DNA of 64,000 bases from CAYZTY01 sp964444665. GTDB lineage: Bacteria; Planctomycetota; Phycisphaerae; Sedimentisphaerales; CAYZTY01. The DNA is taken from positions 62,001 through 126,000 of the forward strand of contig CAYUIE010000008.1 of NCBI GenBank assembly GCA_964444665.1, in the 5' to 3' direction. Position 1 is the first letter of the stretch. Each line of letters starts with the position of its first letter. The notes under the pieces were generated by a model. That model worked only from the letters and a program-made list of their open reading frames with translations, had not been told where the DNA came from and did not search any database. This document shows, piece by piece, positions 25,920-34,508 of this stretch. The position numbers were made by a program, and so were the translations under genes.

Positions 25920-26167
25920 TTCACGGCCTCGACCTGTTTGACCTGCGGCAACCTTTCTTTAAGAAGTCTTTCAATCCCCATCTTCAGCGTCATTTGTGCC
26001 CCGGGGCAGCCGCGACAGGCCCCCTGGAGACGGACGCGCACGGTATTATCAGAATCGACCGACACTAATTCCACGTCACCGCCGTCATTTTGGAGTGTGG
26101 GCCGAATAGTTTCAATTATTCGTCTAACCTTCTCTTCAAGGCTATCTTCCGACTTTTCTTCGCACAT
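25916..26167 (-). CDS. NifU C-terminal-domain Fe-S cluster scaffold (Nfu-like)
   Basis: An 83-aa protein that is essentially a single Nfu domain, which carries and hands over 4Fe-4S clusters. The region LQNDGGDVELVSVD and the conserved CRGCPGAQMTLKMGIE with Cys51 and Cys54 define the family. A strong GGGAGG site lies 7 nt before the ATG. It stands alone with no other Fe-S assembly gene nearby. The stop overlaps the convergent membrane glycosyltransferase gene by 4 nt. Confidence 0.93.
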   Translation of the reverse strand: MCEEKSEDSLEEKVRRIIETIRPTLQNDGGDVELVSVDSDNTVRVRLQGACRGCPGAQMTLKMGIERLLKERLPQVKQVEAVN

Positions 26168-26370
26168 TATAAGCCTCCCGCAAAAGACTATTGTTCTAAT
26201 TTATTATACGACCGAGAAGGCGGAAAACAAGCTATTTTCTCTCGGCAGACCTTCCAAAATACCGCTTTTAATGGAGAAAAACCGACAAGGCAAGTGTATT
26301 TTAGGAAGATTATTAGATGCAAATGCATTTTGCTAATAATCCCCACAACGGCTGACCGGTTGAAGTAAGG

Positions 26371-26676
26371 TTATATACCTGGAGTCTCTGAAGTATCTTT
26401 TTCCTGGTTGCTATCTACCGAAGCTATTGCATCTTTATTCCTTTTTTCCTTTTTATATAACCTGCCGGTCTTAGCGTGTAGTGATGCCTTAAAAGTATAA
26501 GTTGCTCCCATGCCAGCCAGGATTGCCGCTAATAAACTTGGTATACCACCCTCTACAAATCCTGTCTCAATCTCGCGCCAGGACGCAGGCATAATCAAAA
26601 AGAAAATCATTGCCAATAGAAACCAAACAGCAAAAAACATGAAAATGCCTGAGAATAACGCCGTAAAATATCGCAT
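26371..26676 (-). CDS. Small two-span membrane protein, unknown
   Basis: A 101-aa protein with hydrophobic segments at about 5-30 and 43-62 and a strongly charged C-terminal tail (KKEKRNKDAIASVDSNQEKD). AAAGGT lies 5 nt before the ATG. I recognise no family. It is the last of several tiny membrane-protein frames on the minus strand between 26.4 and 27.5 kb, which may form one transcript. Confidence 0.6.
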   Translation of the reverse strand: MRYFTALFSGIFMFFAVWFLLAMIFFLIMPASWREIETGFVEGGIPSLLAAILAGMGATYTFKASLHAKTGRLYKKEKRNKDAIASVDSNQEKDTSETPGI

Positions 26677-26759
26677 TTTTACCTTTCTCTGTTTTTGTAA
26701 TTTAACAATAGACTATTTTCTGCATTCTCCTTCTAACTTACCGCTTTTACTTTTAAAAC

Positions 26760-27047
26760 TTATGGAGTAATTCCTATTTCTAACCTTTCATACAATAACC
26801 ACGCAAAAAAACAAAAGCCCGCAACCTGTATTAACATAGTCCATAATCGCTCCCCACCTCTACGAAATGCAATTAATCTGCTGATGAAAAAAAGCCCTAT
26901 CGAAATCCAATGGACAGGCCCAAAACTTATCTTACTGGATATGTCAGATTGAACCGGAGGAATCAGAAGAAAACAAGCTGCTATTAACAGAAGCGATTCA
27001 AGAAATCCTCTCCAAGTACTCTTCAGAAAATTTACTATTACTCGCAT
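26760..27047 (-). CDS. Small membrane protein, unknown
   Basis: A 95-aa protein with about three hydrophobic segments (residues 14-32, 45-60 and 70-88) and arginine-rich connecting loops (RLIAFRRGGERLW). The start at ATG 27047 is preferred because a GGAG lies about 10 nt upstream; the open frame reaches 27071. No family recognised. It lies between two other tiny membrane-protein frames on the same strand. Confidence 0.55.
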   Translation of the reverse strand: MRVIVNFLKSTWRGFLESLLLIAACFLLIPPVQSDISSKISFGPVHWISIGLFFISRLIAFRRGGERLWTMLIQVAGFCFFAWLLYERLEIGITP

Positions 27048-27099
27048 TGTTTTTGGGCTCCGAACTAACATTACTGCTACCTCTATTTTTCACGCCTCA

Positions 27100-27237
27100 T
27101 TACTTGGCAAATCCTAAAATTTTTATTGGCCTGCCACAGCCGGCCTTCTTTTCCTTCGCAAATGGAAGAATTTTATACTCATACAACAAAACTATCAGCC
27201 CAACAACAGTTAGCCAAATACCATTAAAAATATTCAT
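27100..27237 (-). CDS. Tiny single-span membrane protein
   Basis: A 45-aa frame (MNIFNGIWLTVVGLIVLLYE...) with one membrane segment and a basic tail (AKEKKAGCGRP). The ATG at 27237 has GGAG 9 nt upstream, better placed than the alternatives at 27252 and 27288. No family recognised. Spacing and strand suggest co-transcription with the neighbouring small membrane proteins. Confidence 0.45.
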   Translation of the reverse strand: MNIFNGIWLTVVGLIVLLYEYKILPFAKEKKAGCGRPIKILGFAK

Positions 27238-27367
27238 TTTTTCTTTCTCCATTAATTTAATCCTATAAACCATATTTCGGCTTATCAATACTTAGGGCAT
27301 ATGCAAATTTAACCAACAAATCTCCATTCAGATGAAGCAATTCTGTCGCGATTCGAAATGAGTTTTT

Positions 27368-27378
27368 ATGTCCGATAT
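27368..27378 (+). repeat. ATGTCCGATAT motif, copy 1
   Basis: An 11-nt sequence repeated exactly at 27573-27583, where it forms the right arm of a perfect dyad. The pair is about 200 nt apart in a mostly non-coding stretch. Confidence 0.5.
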
Positions 27379-27397
27379 ATAACAGGTCAAGAAAGCA

Positions 27398-27472
27398 TTA
27401 TCTCCATACGAAGAGCGTATAACCCAAGAACCTGAAAATACACACAATACACAAGACCAGAAGCCATTTCAT
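27398..27472 (-). CDS. Possible 24-residue hydrophobic peptide
   Basis: MKWLLVLCIVCIFRFLGYTL plus four residues, starting at ATG 27472 with AGGT 5 nt upstream. The whole peptide would be one membrane span. It lies upstream of three other tiny membrane proteins on the same strand and is flanked by copies of an ATGTCCGATAT motif. Too short for any statistical support. Confidence 0.3.
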   Translation of the reverse strand: MKWLLVLCIVCIFRFLGYTLFVWR

Positions 27473-27562
27473 AGTTTACCTGAAAGCGTATTATCGGCAT
27501 TAAAAATGCTGTTTCTGAGATTATAAAGGACATTGTGGTGGTTTTTCTATTTATGTAAGAAT

Positions 27563-27580
27563 TCGGACATCAATGTCCGA
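27563..27580. promoter_or_regulatory. Perfect dyad TCGGACAT-CA-ATGTCCGA
   Basis: Eight-base arms with a 2-nt centre form a perfect inverted repeat, followed by TATTTTTT. The very short centre favours a protein-binding operator over an RNA hairpin, although a terminator for something on the plus strand cannot be excluded. The right arm is part of the repeated ATGTCCGATAT motif. Confidence 0.5.
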
Positions 27581-27617
27581 TATTTTTTCACGTCAAAAAA
27601 TAACTTGCAGCTTATCT

Positions 27618-27651
27618 TTGACAAAAAAATAACCGATTTTTTGGTCGGTTA
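27618..27651 (+). promoter_or_regulatory. TTGACA box followed by TAACCGA...TCGGTTA dyad
   Basis: A consensus -35 hexamer TTGACA (27618-27623) is followed by an inverted repeat with 7-nt arms (27630-27636 and 27645-27651) and an 8-nt centre, then TATAAA at 27657. The spacing to TATAAA is too long for a normal promoter. ACCGA...TCGGT dyads of this size are typical of TetR-type operators, which makes regulation plausible but unproven. Confidence 0.4.
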
Positions 27652-27708
27652 CGAGCTATAAATAGCTATCTGCAATAATCTTGAGAGCATTTCAAGCAGT
27701 TTGGAAAA

Positions 27709-27933
27709 ATGCTCTTTATGGTTCTAATGCGCTGGAGCTCATCTCTTGTGCGAAAGAGAAGTACAGACATCGAGTCGAGCATAACGTTTTTATGTAAATA
27801 TATGTTAAACGGTATAGATGCTTTGAATGACAATGGAGTTTTTGGCCCCGCCATAACAGTTATTTTCGGCGATTCAGGCTTTATCGGAAAGTTTATGGAT
27901 TCCGATACGTTATCGAGCGGTTTTAAGACTTGA
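27709..27933 (+). other. Uncertain 74-codon frame after the dyads
   Basis: An open frame (MLFMVLMRWSSSLVRKRS...) with no clear ribosome site, continuing upstream without a start to a TGA near 27684. Hydrophobic and charged residues alternate in a helix-like way (STDIESSITFLCKYMLNGID), which could be the C-terminal end of a regulator such as TetR, but I cannot recognise it. The opposite strand is also open here (27666-27947). The other bases between 27289 and 28057 hold only the motifs listed separately. Confidence 0.2.
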
Positions 27934-28057
27934 GATTCTTTACTCAAAAACTAACGCCCAAAAAATTATACACCTTTATGAAAAAACAGCTTTGAAATTA
28001 AGCAAAGGATTATTGATTAAAACAAGCAAAATAAATTATCAACAAGGAGAAAAAAAA

Positions 28058-29074
28058 GTGATTAAAACGACACTAAACAAGAAGAGGCTAAGACGGCAAA
28101 TATTGATGGCAACTCTATTGGTTGAGGTCCTGCTGCTGAACAGCTGTACCAAAAAAACAGAGAAGTTCTATCGGGTAGGTGTTCTGTGTGGTCTGGACTA
28201 TATTGGCAGCATACCAGACAGCTTTAAATCAAAAATGACTGAGCTGGGTTATGTAGAAAGAAAGAACATAATATATAACATTCAAAGAACAAACTTTGAA
28301 CCCGTCAAAGAAGAGCAAATTCTTAAAAATTTCGTGAAAAAGAAAGTTGACCTGATTTTTACATTTCCCACTGAGGTATCCATGGCGGCCAAGGCAGCTA
28401 CTCAGGGAACAGAAATTCCCGTTGTTTTTGCTATCGCCAACATTGAAGGTACCGGCCTGGTAAAGAGTGTACGTGAACCAGGCGGGAATATCACAGGAGT
28501 ACGCTATCCTGGACCGGATCTTGCCATCAAGCGTTTTGAGGTTATGCGTGAGTTGGTCCCAAAGGCTAAAAGAATGTGGGTGCCATATCAGCGGGGTTAT
28601 CCTATTGTAGCCAACCAGATGGAGGCATTATATCCGGTTGCCAAAGCCGCGGGCATAAAACTGATAGAATTCCCCGCTGACGACGCAGCAGAAATTCAAG
28701 CAGAGCTGAATGCAAGAGACAAATTAAAAGACGTTGGTTTTGACGCAATGTTGTTTATACCTGAACCTCTTAGTTGTACGGACGATGTCTTCGAAGTAAT
28801 GGGCAGGTTTGCATATAAGCATAAGATGCCTATCGGCGGCATACTGATACAAGTTGGGGACTATGGTTCTATTTTTGGTATAAACGTTGATGTACCCAAA
28901 ACAGCACAACAGGCGGCAATACTAATTGACAAAATACTTAAAGGTACCCCGGCAAGAACAATCCCTGTTGTCTCTTCTGAGAGTTTCCTTCAGATAAATT
29001 ATAAAGTGGCTGAGGAACTGGGAGTAACAGTGCCTGAAGGCATGCTGAGCAGAGCAGATGAGATAATTCGTTAA
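28058..29074 (+). CDS. ABC_sub_bind-family lipoprotein, copy 1
   Basis: A 338-aa extracytoplasmic solute-binding protein of the ABC_sub_bind (TrpX-like) family. The signal segment ends in a lipobox-like LLLNSC, followed by YRVGVLCGLDYI, MTELGYVERKNIIYN, KKVDLIFTFPTEVSMAAKAAT, GGNITGVRYPGPD and a C-terminal SRADEIIR. The GTG start at 28058 has AAGGAG upstream at normal distance; the longer open frame begins at 27992. It is the first of four tandem paralogues and the most diverged. The family normally feeds aromatic or other small ligands to an ABC permease, but none is present here. Confidence 0.85.
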   Translation: MIKTTLNKKRLRRQILMATLLVEVLLLNSCTKKTEKFYRVGVLCGLDYIGSIPDSFKSKMTELGYVERKNIIYNIQRTNFEPVKEEQILKNFVKKKVDLIFTFPTEVSMAAKAATQGTEIPVVFAIANIEGTGLVKSVREPGGNITGVRYPGPDLAIKRFEVMRELVPKAKRMWVPYQRGYPIVANQMEALYPVAKAAGIKLIEFPADDAAEIQAELNARDKLKDVGFDAMLFIPEPLSCTDDVFEVMGRFAYKHKMPIGGILIQVGDYGSIFGINVDVPKTAQQAAILIDKILKGTPARTIPVVSSESFLQINYKVAEELGVTVPEGMLSRADEIIR

Positions 29075-29103
29075 AACAGCATTACTAAAAAAAGGTGATT
29101 AAA

Positions 29104-30117
29104 ATGCATATAAGTAGAAAAAATAGATTTAGACGGCAAATACCACTCGTCACCTTGTTAGTTATGTTTTGTGTGTTTTCAAGCAGTTGTGATAAAAAAA
29201 CACAGAAGGTCTATCGCGTGGGTATCCTTTGTAGTTTTGCACCCTTTATGAATATAGCCGACGGATTCAAGGCCAAAATGACTGAGTTAGGCTATGTAGA
29301 AGGTAAAAATATCGTCTATGATTTACAGATAGCTCATATGGACCCCAAAGAAGAGAAAATGGCCGCCAGGAAATTTGTGGAAGATAAGGTTGATTTGATA
29401 TTCGCCTTTTCCACTGAGGCCAGTATAACGGCTAAATCAGCTACCGAGGGGACAACTATCCCGGTAGTTTTTGCCATGGCTGGAATAGAAGAAAATAACC
29501 TAATAGACAGCGTGCATCATCCTGGTGGGAATATCACCGGCGTTCGCTACACTGGGCCGGACAATACGCTTAAACGCTTTGAAATTCTGCATGATTTAGT
29601 ACCGAATATCAAACGATTATACGCTATATATAACTTAAATTACCCCGCTAACAGGGCTTCGCTTGAAGCGTTGCGTCCTGTTGTCTCAGCCCTGGGCATA
29701 ACACTTGTGGAGGCCCCCATTACAAGCATTGAAGGCCTCCAGGCTAAATTACAGGCTCGATCTGCGTTGGAAGACATCGGTATTGATGCCATTCTGATTA
29801 TGCCTGACGATTTGTCCCAGTCACCCGCTGGCTTTGGGGCAATCGTTAAATTTGCCAATAAACATAAATTACCCATAGGCGGCGGCGCAGGCTGTACGGC
29901 AGACCTCGGGGCTATGTTTAGTTTTGTTCCCAACTTTTTTGAAGTAGGTACGATCGCTGCAACCCTGGCAGACAAAATCTTCAAAGGTACTCCAGCAGGC
30001 ACAATTATGGTGGTTACAGCCAGGGACCATCTCCGGCTCAATTACAAAATAATGAAAGAACTGGAGGTATCAGTGCCTGGTAGTTTATTGAGCAGGGCAG
30101 ATGAAATAATTCGCTAA
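29104..30117 (+). CDS. ABC_sub_bind-family lipoprotein, copy 2
   Basis: A 337-aa paralogue of the preceding gene with a lipobox ending FSSSC near residue 25. Shared blocks include MTELGYVEGKNIVYDLQIAH, DKVDLIFAFSTEAS, VVFAMAGIEENNLI, PGGNITGVRYTGPD and the terminal LLSRADEIIR. ATG 29104 has AGGTG 6-7 nt upstream and is preferred over the GTG three codons earlier. The 29-nt spacer and the AGGTGATTAAA start region are repeated before copy 3, showing stepwise tandem duplication. Confidence 0.87.
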   Translation: MHISRKNRFRRQIPLVTLLVMFCVFSSSCDKKTQKVYRVGILCSFAPFMNIADGFKAKMTELGYVEGKNIVYDLQIAHMDPKEEKMAARKFVEDKVDLIFAFSTEASITAKSATEGTTIPVVFAMAGIEENNLIDSVHHPGGNITGVRYTGPDNTLKRFEILHDLVPNIKRLYAIYNLNYPANRASLEALRPVVSALGITLVEAPITSIEGLQAKLQARSALEDIGIDAILIMPDDLSQSPAGFGAIVKFANKHKLPIGGGAGCTADLGAMFSFVPNFFEVGTIAATLADKIFKGTPAGTIMVVTARDHLRLNYKIMKELEVSVPGSLLSRADEIIR

Positions 30118-30145
30118 ATAACTGTTACAGAAAATAGGTGATTAA

Positions 30146-31159
30146 ATGCGTATAGTCAAAAAAATCGGCCTTAGACAGCAAATATTTCTCATAACCATGT
30201 CAGTTATGATATGTGTGTTTTTGAGCGGCTGTGGTAAAAAAACACAAAAAGTGTATCGGATAGGTATTGTCTCTGGGGCAGAACCATTTATTGACATAAC
30301 AGATGGTTTTAAAGCTAAAATGACCGAGTTAGGATACCTCGAGGGCGAAAACATTGTTTATGATTTCCAGAAATTGAACGTCGATCCTGCCGGAGTAAAG
30401 CGAGCCGTCAGGAAATTTGTGGTCGACAAGGTTGACCTGATTTTTGCATTTCCTACCGAGCCGGCCTTAGCCGCTAAAACCGCCACCGAAGGCACAAACA
30501 TCCCCGTAGTTTTTGCTATGGCAGGTATAGAAGGGAATAACTTAGTTGAAAGCGTATCCAAGCCCGGCGGAAATATTACCGGTGTTCGATTTCCCGGCCC
30601 AGAGTCGACGGTCAAACGTCTTGCGTTTTTACTTGAGTTAGTACCGGATGCAAAACGAGTCTATCTAATATACGACCCCAATTATCCTAATGCGCCTATG
30701 GCATTTGGAGGATTACGACCCACAGCCTCATCCCTGGGTATAACGTTAGTGGAAGACCCCGTTAACAATATAAAAGAGCTTCAAGCTGCTCTACAGGCAC
30801 GAGCCGCATTGAATGATATTGGCGTCGATGCAATCTTACTTATGCCTGATATTCTTGACAATTCGCCTGATGGTTTTGGAGCAATTCTAAAGTTCGCGAA
30901 TGAACATAAAATACCTATTGGTGGCGGCATGGACTTTACAGCCGACCTTGGAGCATTGTTTAGTTTTGTTCCGGATAACATTGAGCAGGGCAGGATGGCT
31001 GCGCTTTTGGCTGACAAAATCTTCAAAGGCACTCCTGCCGGCTCAATTATGATAGTAACACCGCCATCACGTCTAAGGCTCAATTACAACTCGATTCAAG
31101 AACTGGGCATAAAGGTGCCAGAAGGATTGTTAAGCAGGGCTGATGAAATAATTCGTTAA
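30146..31159 (+). CDS. ABC_sub_bind-family lipoprotein, copy 3
   Basis: A 337-aa paralogue with a clean lipobox FLSGC near residue 28. It keeps the family blocks MTELGYLEGENIVYDF, VDKVDLIFAFPTEPALAAKT, VVFAMAGIEGNNLVESV, GGNITGVRFPGPE and GLLSRADEIIR. The central ligand-facing region (YDPNYPNAPMAFGGL, MDFTADLGALFSF) differs from its neighbours, consistent with different ligands. AGGTGATTAA directly precedes the ATG. Confidence 0.88.
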   Translation: MRIVKKIGLRQQIFLITMSVMICVFLSGCGKKTQKVYRIGIVSGAEPFIDITDGFKAKMTELGYLEGENIVYDFQKLNVDPAGVKRAVRKFVVDKVDLIFAFPTEPALAAKTATEGTNIPVVFAMAGIEGNNLVESVSKPGGNITGVRFPGPESTVKRLAFLLELVPDAKRVYLIYDPNYPNAPMAFGGLRPTASSLGITLVEDPVNNIKELQAALQARAALNDIGVDAILLMPDILDNSPDGFGAILKFANEHKIPIGGGMDFTADLGALFSFVPDNIEQGRMAALLADKIFKGTPAGSIMIVTPPSRLRLNYNSIQELGIKVPEGLLSRADEIIR

Positions 31160-31189
31160 ATTACTATTTCTAAAAAAACTAGTGATTAA

Positions 31190-32218
31190 ATGTGTACAAG
31201 TAAAAAAATTGGCTTTAGACGGCAAATACTGCTCGTAATCCTGTTAGTTATTTTTTGTGTGTTTTTGAGCAGTTGTAGCAAAAAAACACAAAAATTGTAT
31301 CGAATAGGCATCGTGTCCAGTTTTGAACCCTTTACCAGTATAGCAGATGGATTCAAAGCCGAAATGACCGAGTTAGGCTATGTAGAGGGTAAAAATATCG
31401 TCTATGACTTGCGGATAGCTCATATGGACCCTAAAGAAGAGGAGCGAATCGTCAGGAAGTTTGTGGAAGATAGGGTTGACTTGATTGTTGCTTTTCCCAC
31501 TGAGTCAGCCTTAGTAGCCAAGGCAACCACCCAGGGCACAGGCCTACCCGTAGTTTTTGCCTTGGCTGGTATAGAAGGCAATGATTTAGTAGAAACTGTG
31601 CCTAAGCCGGGCGGGAATATAACCGGTGTTCGTTATCCCGGCCCAGATTTAGTAGTAAAACGTTTTGAGTTCTTGTATGAGTTGGTACCTCACATCAAAC
31701 GGCTTTATGTACCCTATAATCCAAACTACCCTACTTGCCTTCCTTCGCTAATCGCATTGCGACCGGTGGCTTCATCTTTAGGTGTAATGTTAACGGAAGA
31801 ACCGGTCAGCAGTATTGAAGAACTTCAGGCTGCGCTGGAAGAGCGAGCTAAATCGGCCGACATCGGCATAGATGCCGTTCAGATTCTACCAGAAAGTCTC
31901 ACTCAGTCACCCGAAGGTTGGGCATTGATTAGTAATTTTACGAAGCAACACAAATTACCTCTTGTCGGTAGCGTCATTTCTTCGGCAGACACCGGAGGCA
32001 TATTTAGTTATTGTGTTAATTTCTTTGAAGTTGGTCAGCAGGCTGCGCCCATAGCTGACAAAATCCTCAAAGGCACTCCAGCCGGTTCAATTATGGTAGT
32101 AACACCACCGTCATATCTTCGGCTCAATTACAAAATAATTAAAGAACTGGGGATAACGGTGCCTGGAGGTTTACTGAGCAGAGCGGATGAGATAATACAT
32201 TATAAAGAAACAGAATAG
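31190..32218 (+). CDS. ABC_sub_bind-family lipoprotein, copy 4
   Basis: A 342-aa paralogue with lipobox FLSSC near residue 28 and blocks MTELGYVEGKNIVYDLRIAH, DRVDLIVAFPTESALVAKA, VVFALAGIEGNDLVE and GGLLSRADEIIHYKETE; the last few residues extend beyond the other copies. Its ligand-facing region differs (SVISSADTGGIFSYCVN). The histidine kinase begins 8 nt after its stop, so copy 4 and the kinase are almost certainly co-transcribed and may act together. Confidence 0.87.
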   Translation: MCTSKKIGFRRQILLVILLVIFCVFLSSCSKKTQKLYRIGIVSSFEPFTSIADGFKAEMTELGYVEGKNIVYDLRIAHMDPKEEERIVRKFVEDRVDLIVAFPTESALVAKATTQGTGLPVVFALAGIEGNDLVETVPKPGGNITGVRYPGPDLVVKRFEFLYELVPHIKRLYVPYNPNYPTCLPSLIALRPVASSLGVMLTEEPVSSIEELQAALEERAKSADIGIDAVQILPESLTQSPEGWALISNFTKQHKLPLVGSVISSADTGGIFSYCVNFFEVGQQAAPIADKILKGTPAGSIMVVTPPSYLRLNYKIIKELGITVPGGLLSRADEIIHYKETE

Positions 32219-32226
32219 AAATATCT

Positions 32227-34131
32227 GTGAAGACCAAAAAAAAGAAAAAAAGAGATTTCCATAGCTTAACGGTTACTTTAGCTATTACTTTTTCAGCTTT
32301 TATTATAGTTGTTCTGCTCATTTCAAGCGGCCTACAAATGTATTTTGGCTTCAAAGCCCAGAAAAAAGGCCTTGTCACACATCAACACCTTATTGCTAAA
32401 GATGCAGCTAATACTGTCGAGGGTTTTATTCGAGAAAAATTCAGCACGTTGGAGGCGGTAGCAAGCCGCGGCAATCTGGCAATTATTCCTAAGGAAGCTT
32501 ACAAATCGGTTTTGGAAAGGTTGCTGGGCATTGAACCAGCCTTTCGCCAGTTGGCCCTTCTAAATGACCAAAACCAGGAACTGGAAAAAGTCTCTCGTCT
32601 TTCAAATTTAGTCTCATATGAATTTATAAAGCAAATCGATAGCGCTCTGTTTTCTCATGTGAAACGCGGGGAAATATATATCGGGTCGGTATATATTGAT
32701 GAAATAACCAGTGAGCCATTGGTAATAATGGCGGTTCCGGTAACGGATGTTTTTGGTGACCTTAATGGAACATTGATAGCCGAAGCAAATCTGAAATTTA
32801 TGTGGGATTTGGTAGGTGCGTTGAAGATTGGTAATAATGGCCTGGCTTACGTAGTAAACAAGCAGGGTAAACTCATTGCTTCCGGCGACATTGGCCGTGT
32901 TTTAAAGGGAGAGAATTTAATCTATCTGAATGAAGTAAATGAATTTGTAACGGATGATACATTAACTCATAAAGATACTGCAGAGATAGTCAAAGGTATC
33001 CAGGGAAATCATGTTGTGGCTAATCACGCGCATCTTGGCACGCCTGACTGGGCTGTCGTGGTTGAATTACCGGTTCTGGAGGCATATAAAAATCTAATTA
33101 CTACACTTATAATATCGGGATTAATTATGCTCCTGAGCTTTGCCCTGGCTGTTTCATTCGGCGTCTTTCTTTCAAAAAGAATTACAAAGCCAATAATAAA
33201 GCTAAGAGATGCTGCTGTTCAAATAGGTAAAGGCAAACTGGATACGCAAATAGAAATTGAAACGAAGAATGAGATAGAAGATTTAGCAAAGGCATTGAAC
33301 CAGATGACCAAAGATCTACAAAAGACAACAACATCAATAGATAACCTCAACCGAGAAATTACAGAACGTATGAAGGCAGAGAAACGTCAGGCCCAACTGC
33401 TCAGACAATTGGAAAAGACAAATCAAGAACTAAGGGAATTTGTATACATGGCTTCACATGATTTGAAAGCTCCGCTTCGCGGGATTAATACGTTAGCCAA
33501 CTGGATATCATCTGACTATGCGGATAAGCTTGACGAGCAGGGCAAAAAGCAATTGGCTCTGCTTTCACGCAGAGTGGACAGAATGCGTAACTTGATTGAA
33601 GGAATTATACAGTGCTCTCGAGTCGGACATATACAAGAAGAAAAAACTTGGATGAATCTGAATAAGCTGGTCCGGGAAGTTATTGAGATGCTTGATCCAC
33701 CAGAAAACATTACTATTACAGTCGAAAATGAGCTGCCGACAATTAAATGTGAGCGAATCCGCTTTATTCATGTATTCCAGAACCTAATCAATAATGCCAT
33801 AAAATATATGGACAAACCACAGGGGAAGATAGAAATAGGTTGTGTTGAGCAGGATGATTTCTGGAAATTCAGTGTCGCTGACAATGGACCGGGAATTAAA
33901 GAAAAGTATTTCGAGAAGATTTTCCAGATGTTCCAGACACTGTTGCCACGTGATGAATTTGAAAGTACCGGTGTCGGGCTTACTTTGGTTAAGAAAATCG
34001 TTGAGTTATACGAAGGCAAAATCTGGGTGGAATCCAAAGCAGGGATGGGAAGTACATTCTTTTTCATTTTGCCAAAGCAAGAAAAAATGGATATTAAAAA
34101 TGCGAATTTCGAAGTTAACATCACCCACTGA
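32227..34131 (+). CDS. Membrane sensor histidine kinase with extracytoplasmic Cache-like domain
   Basis: A 634-aa sensor kinase. It starts at GTG 32227 with a lysine-rich tip, then a membrane segment (about 15-38), a large extracytoplasmic double-Cache-like domain (about 45-290), a second membrane segment (about 290-315), HAMP (about 316-370), a coiled-coil linker, a HisKA domain with the phospho-acceptor histidine in ASHDLKAPLRG (near residue 410), and an ATPase domain with NLINNAIKY, VADNGPGIKEKYF and STGVGLTLVKKIVELYEG. The bacteriophytochrome-like H-box is notable. No response regulator follows. The tandem solute-binding lipoproteins directly upstream suggest that one or more presents a ligand to the Cache domain; that is inference. 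Confidence 0.92.
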   Translation: MKTKKKKKRDFHSLTVTLAITFSAFIIVVLLISSGLQMYFGFKAQKKGLVTHQHLIAKDAANTVEGFIREKFSTLEAVASRGNLAIIPKEAYKSVLERLLGIEPAFRQLALLNDQNQELEKVSRLSNLVSYEFIKQIDSALFSHVKRGEIYIGSVYIDEITSEPLVIMAVPVTDVFGDLNGTLIAEANLKFMWDLVGALKIGNNGLAYVVNKQGKLIASGDIGRVLKGENLIYLNEVNEFVTDDTLTHKDTAEIVKGIQGNHVVANHAHLGTPDWAVVVELPVLEAYKNLITTLIISGLIMLLSFALAVSFGVFLSKRITKPIIKLRDAAVQIGKGKLDTQIEIETKNEIEDLAKALNQMTKDLQKTTTSIDNLNREITERMKAEKRQAQLLRQLEKTNQELREFVYMASHDLKAPLRGINTLANWISSDYADKLDEQGKKQLALLSRRVDRMRNLIEGIIQCSRVGHIQEEKTWMNLNKLVREVIEMLDPPENITITVENELPTIKCERIRFIHVFQNLINNAIKYMDKPQGKIEIGCVEQDDFWKFSVADNGPGIKEKYFEKIFQMFQTLLPRDEFESTGVGLTLVKKIVELYEGKIWVESKAGMGSTFFFILPKQEKMDIKNANFEVNITH

Positions 34132-34365
34132 AGATATTGATGTAGATATTATGACTATCTGTCACACACTCAAGTATGGGAAGGCTTTGACTTTGAAAAG
34201 CAAACGATAGAAATAACTTCGCAGAGAATACCTCGACTATTGAATTATTCTCGGTGACAATTACTCGTATTAAATTCTTTCTTTATATCTTAAGCACTAT
34301 AAAACTATAGGGCCAATCTAATAAAAAGGATTGATTCAGAACTCAACCAACGCTATATTAAATTC

Positions 34366-34394
34366 ACCTGCCGCTCGGGTTAAGAATGGCAGGT
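34366..34394. other. Hairpin-forming segment in a 377-nt gene-free stretch
   Basis: ACCTGCC (34366-34372) and GGCAGGT (34388-34394) can pair around a 15-nt loop, without a following T-run. The rest of 34132-34508 shows no coding frame, tRNA or clear promoter that I can support. Confidence 0.25.
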
Positions 34395-34508
34395 TATAAG
34401 CTGCAAGTGAGACAGGTGAGAAAGCGAGTATAGTAGGCAAGGGGCCGTACACCGGTTAGTTTGAATCACAGGAGTTCTTGACGCATTTGGGGGTCTGGTT
34501 GGATTTGA

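Noticed and set aside
27666..27947. 93-codon minus-strand frame
   Set aside because: No ribosome site or recognisable fold, and it mirrors an equally uncertain plus-strand frame.
28058..32218. 1-kb tandem periodicity considered as a DNA repeat array or CRISPR-like structure
   Set aside because: The periodicity is explained by four complete paralogous genes; there are no short repeats with spacers.
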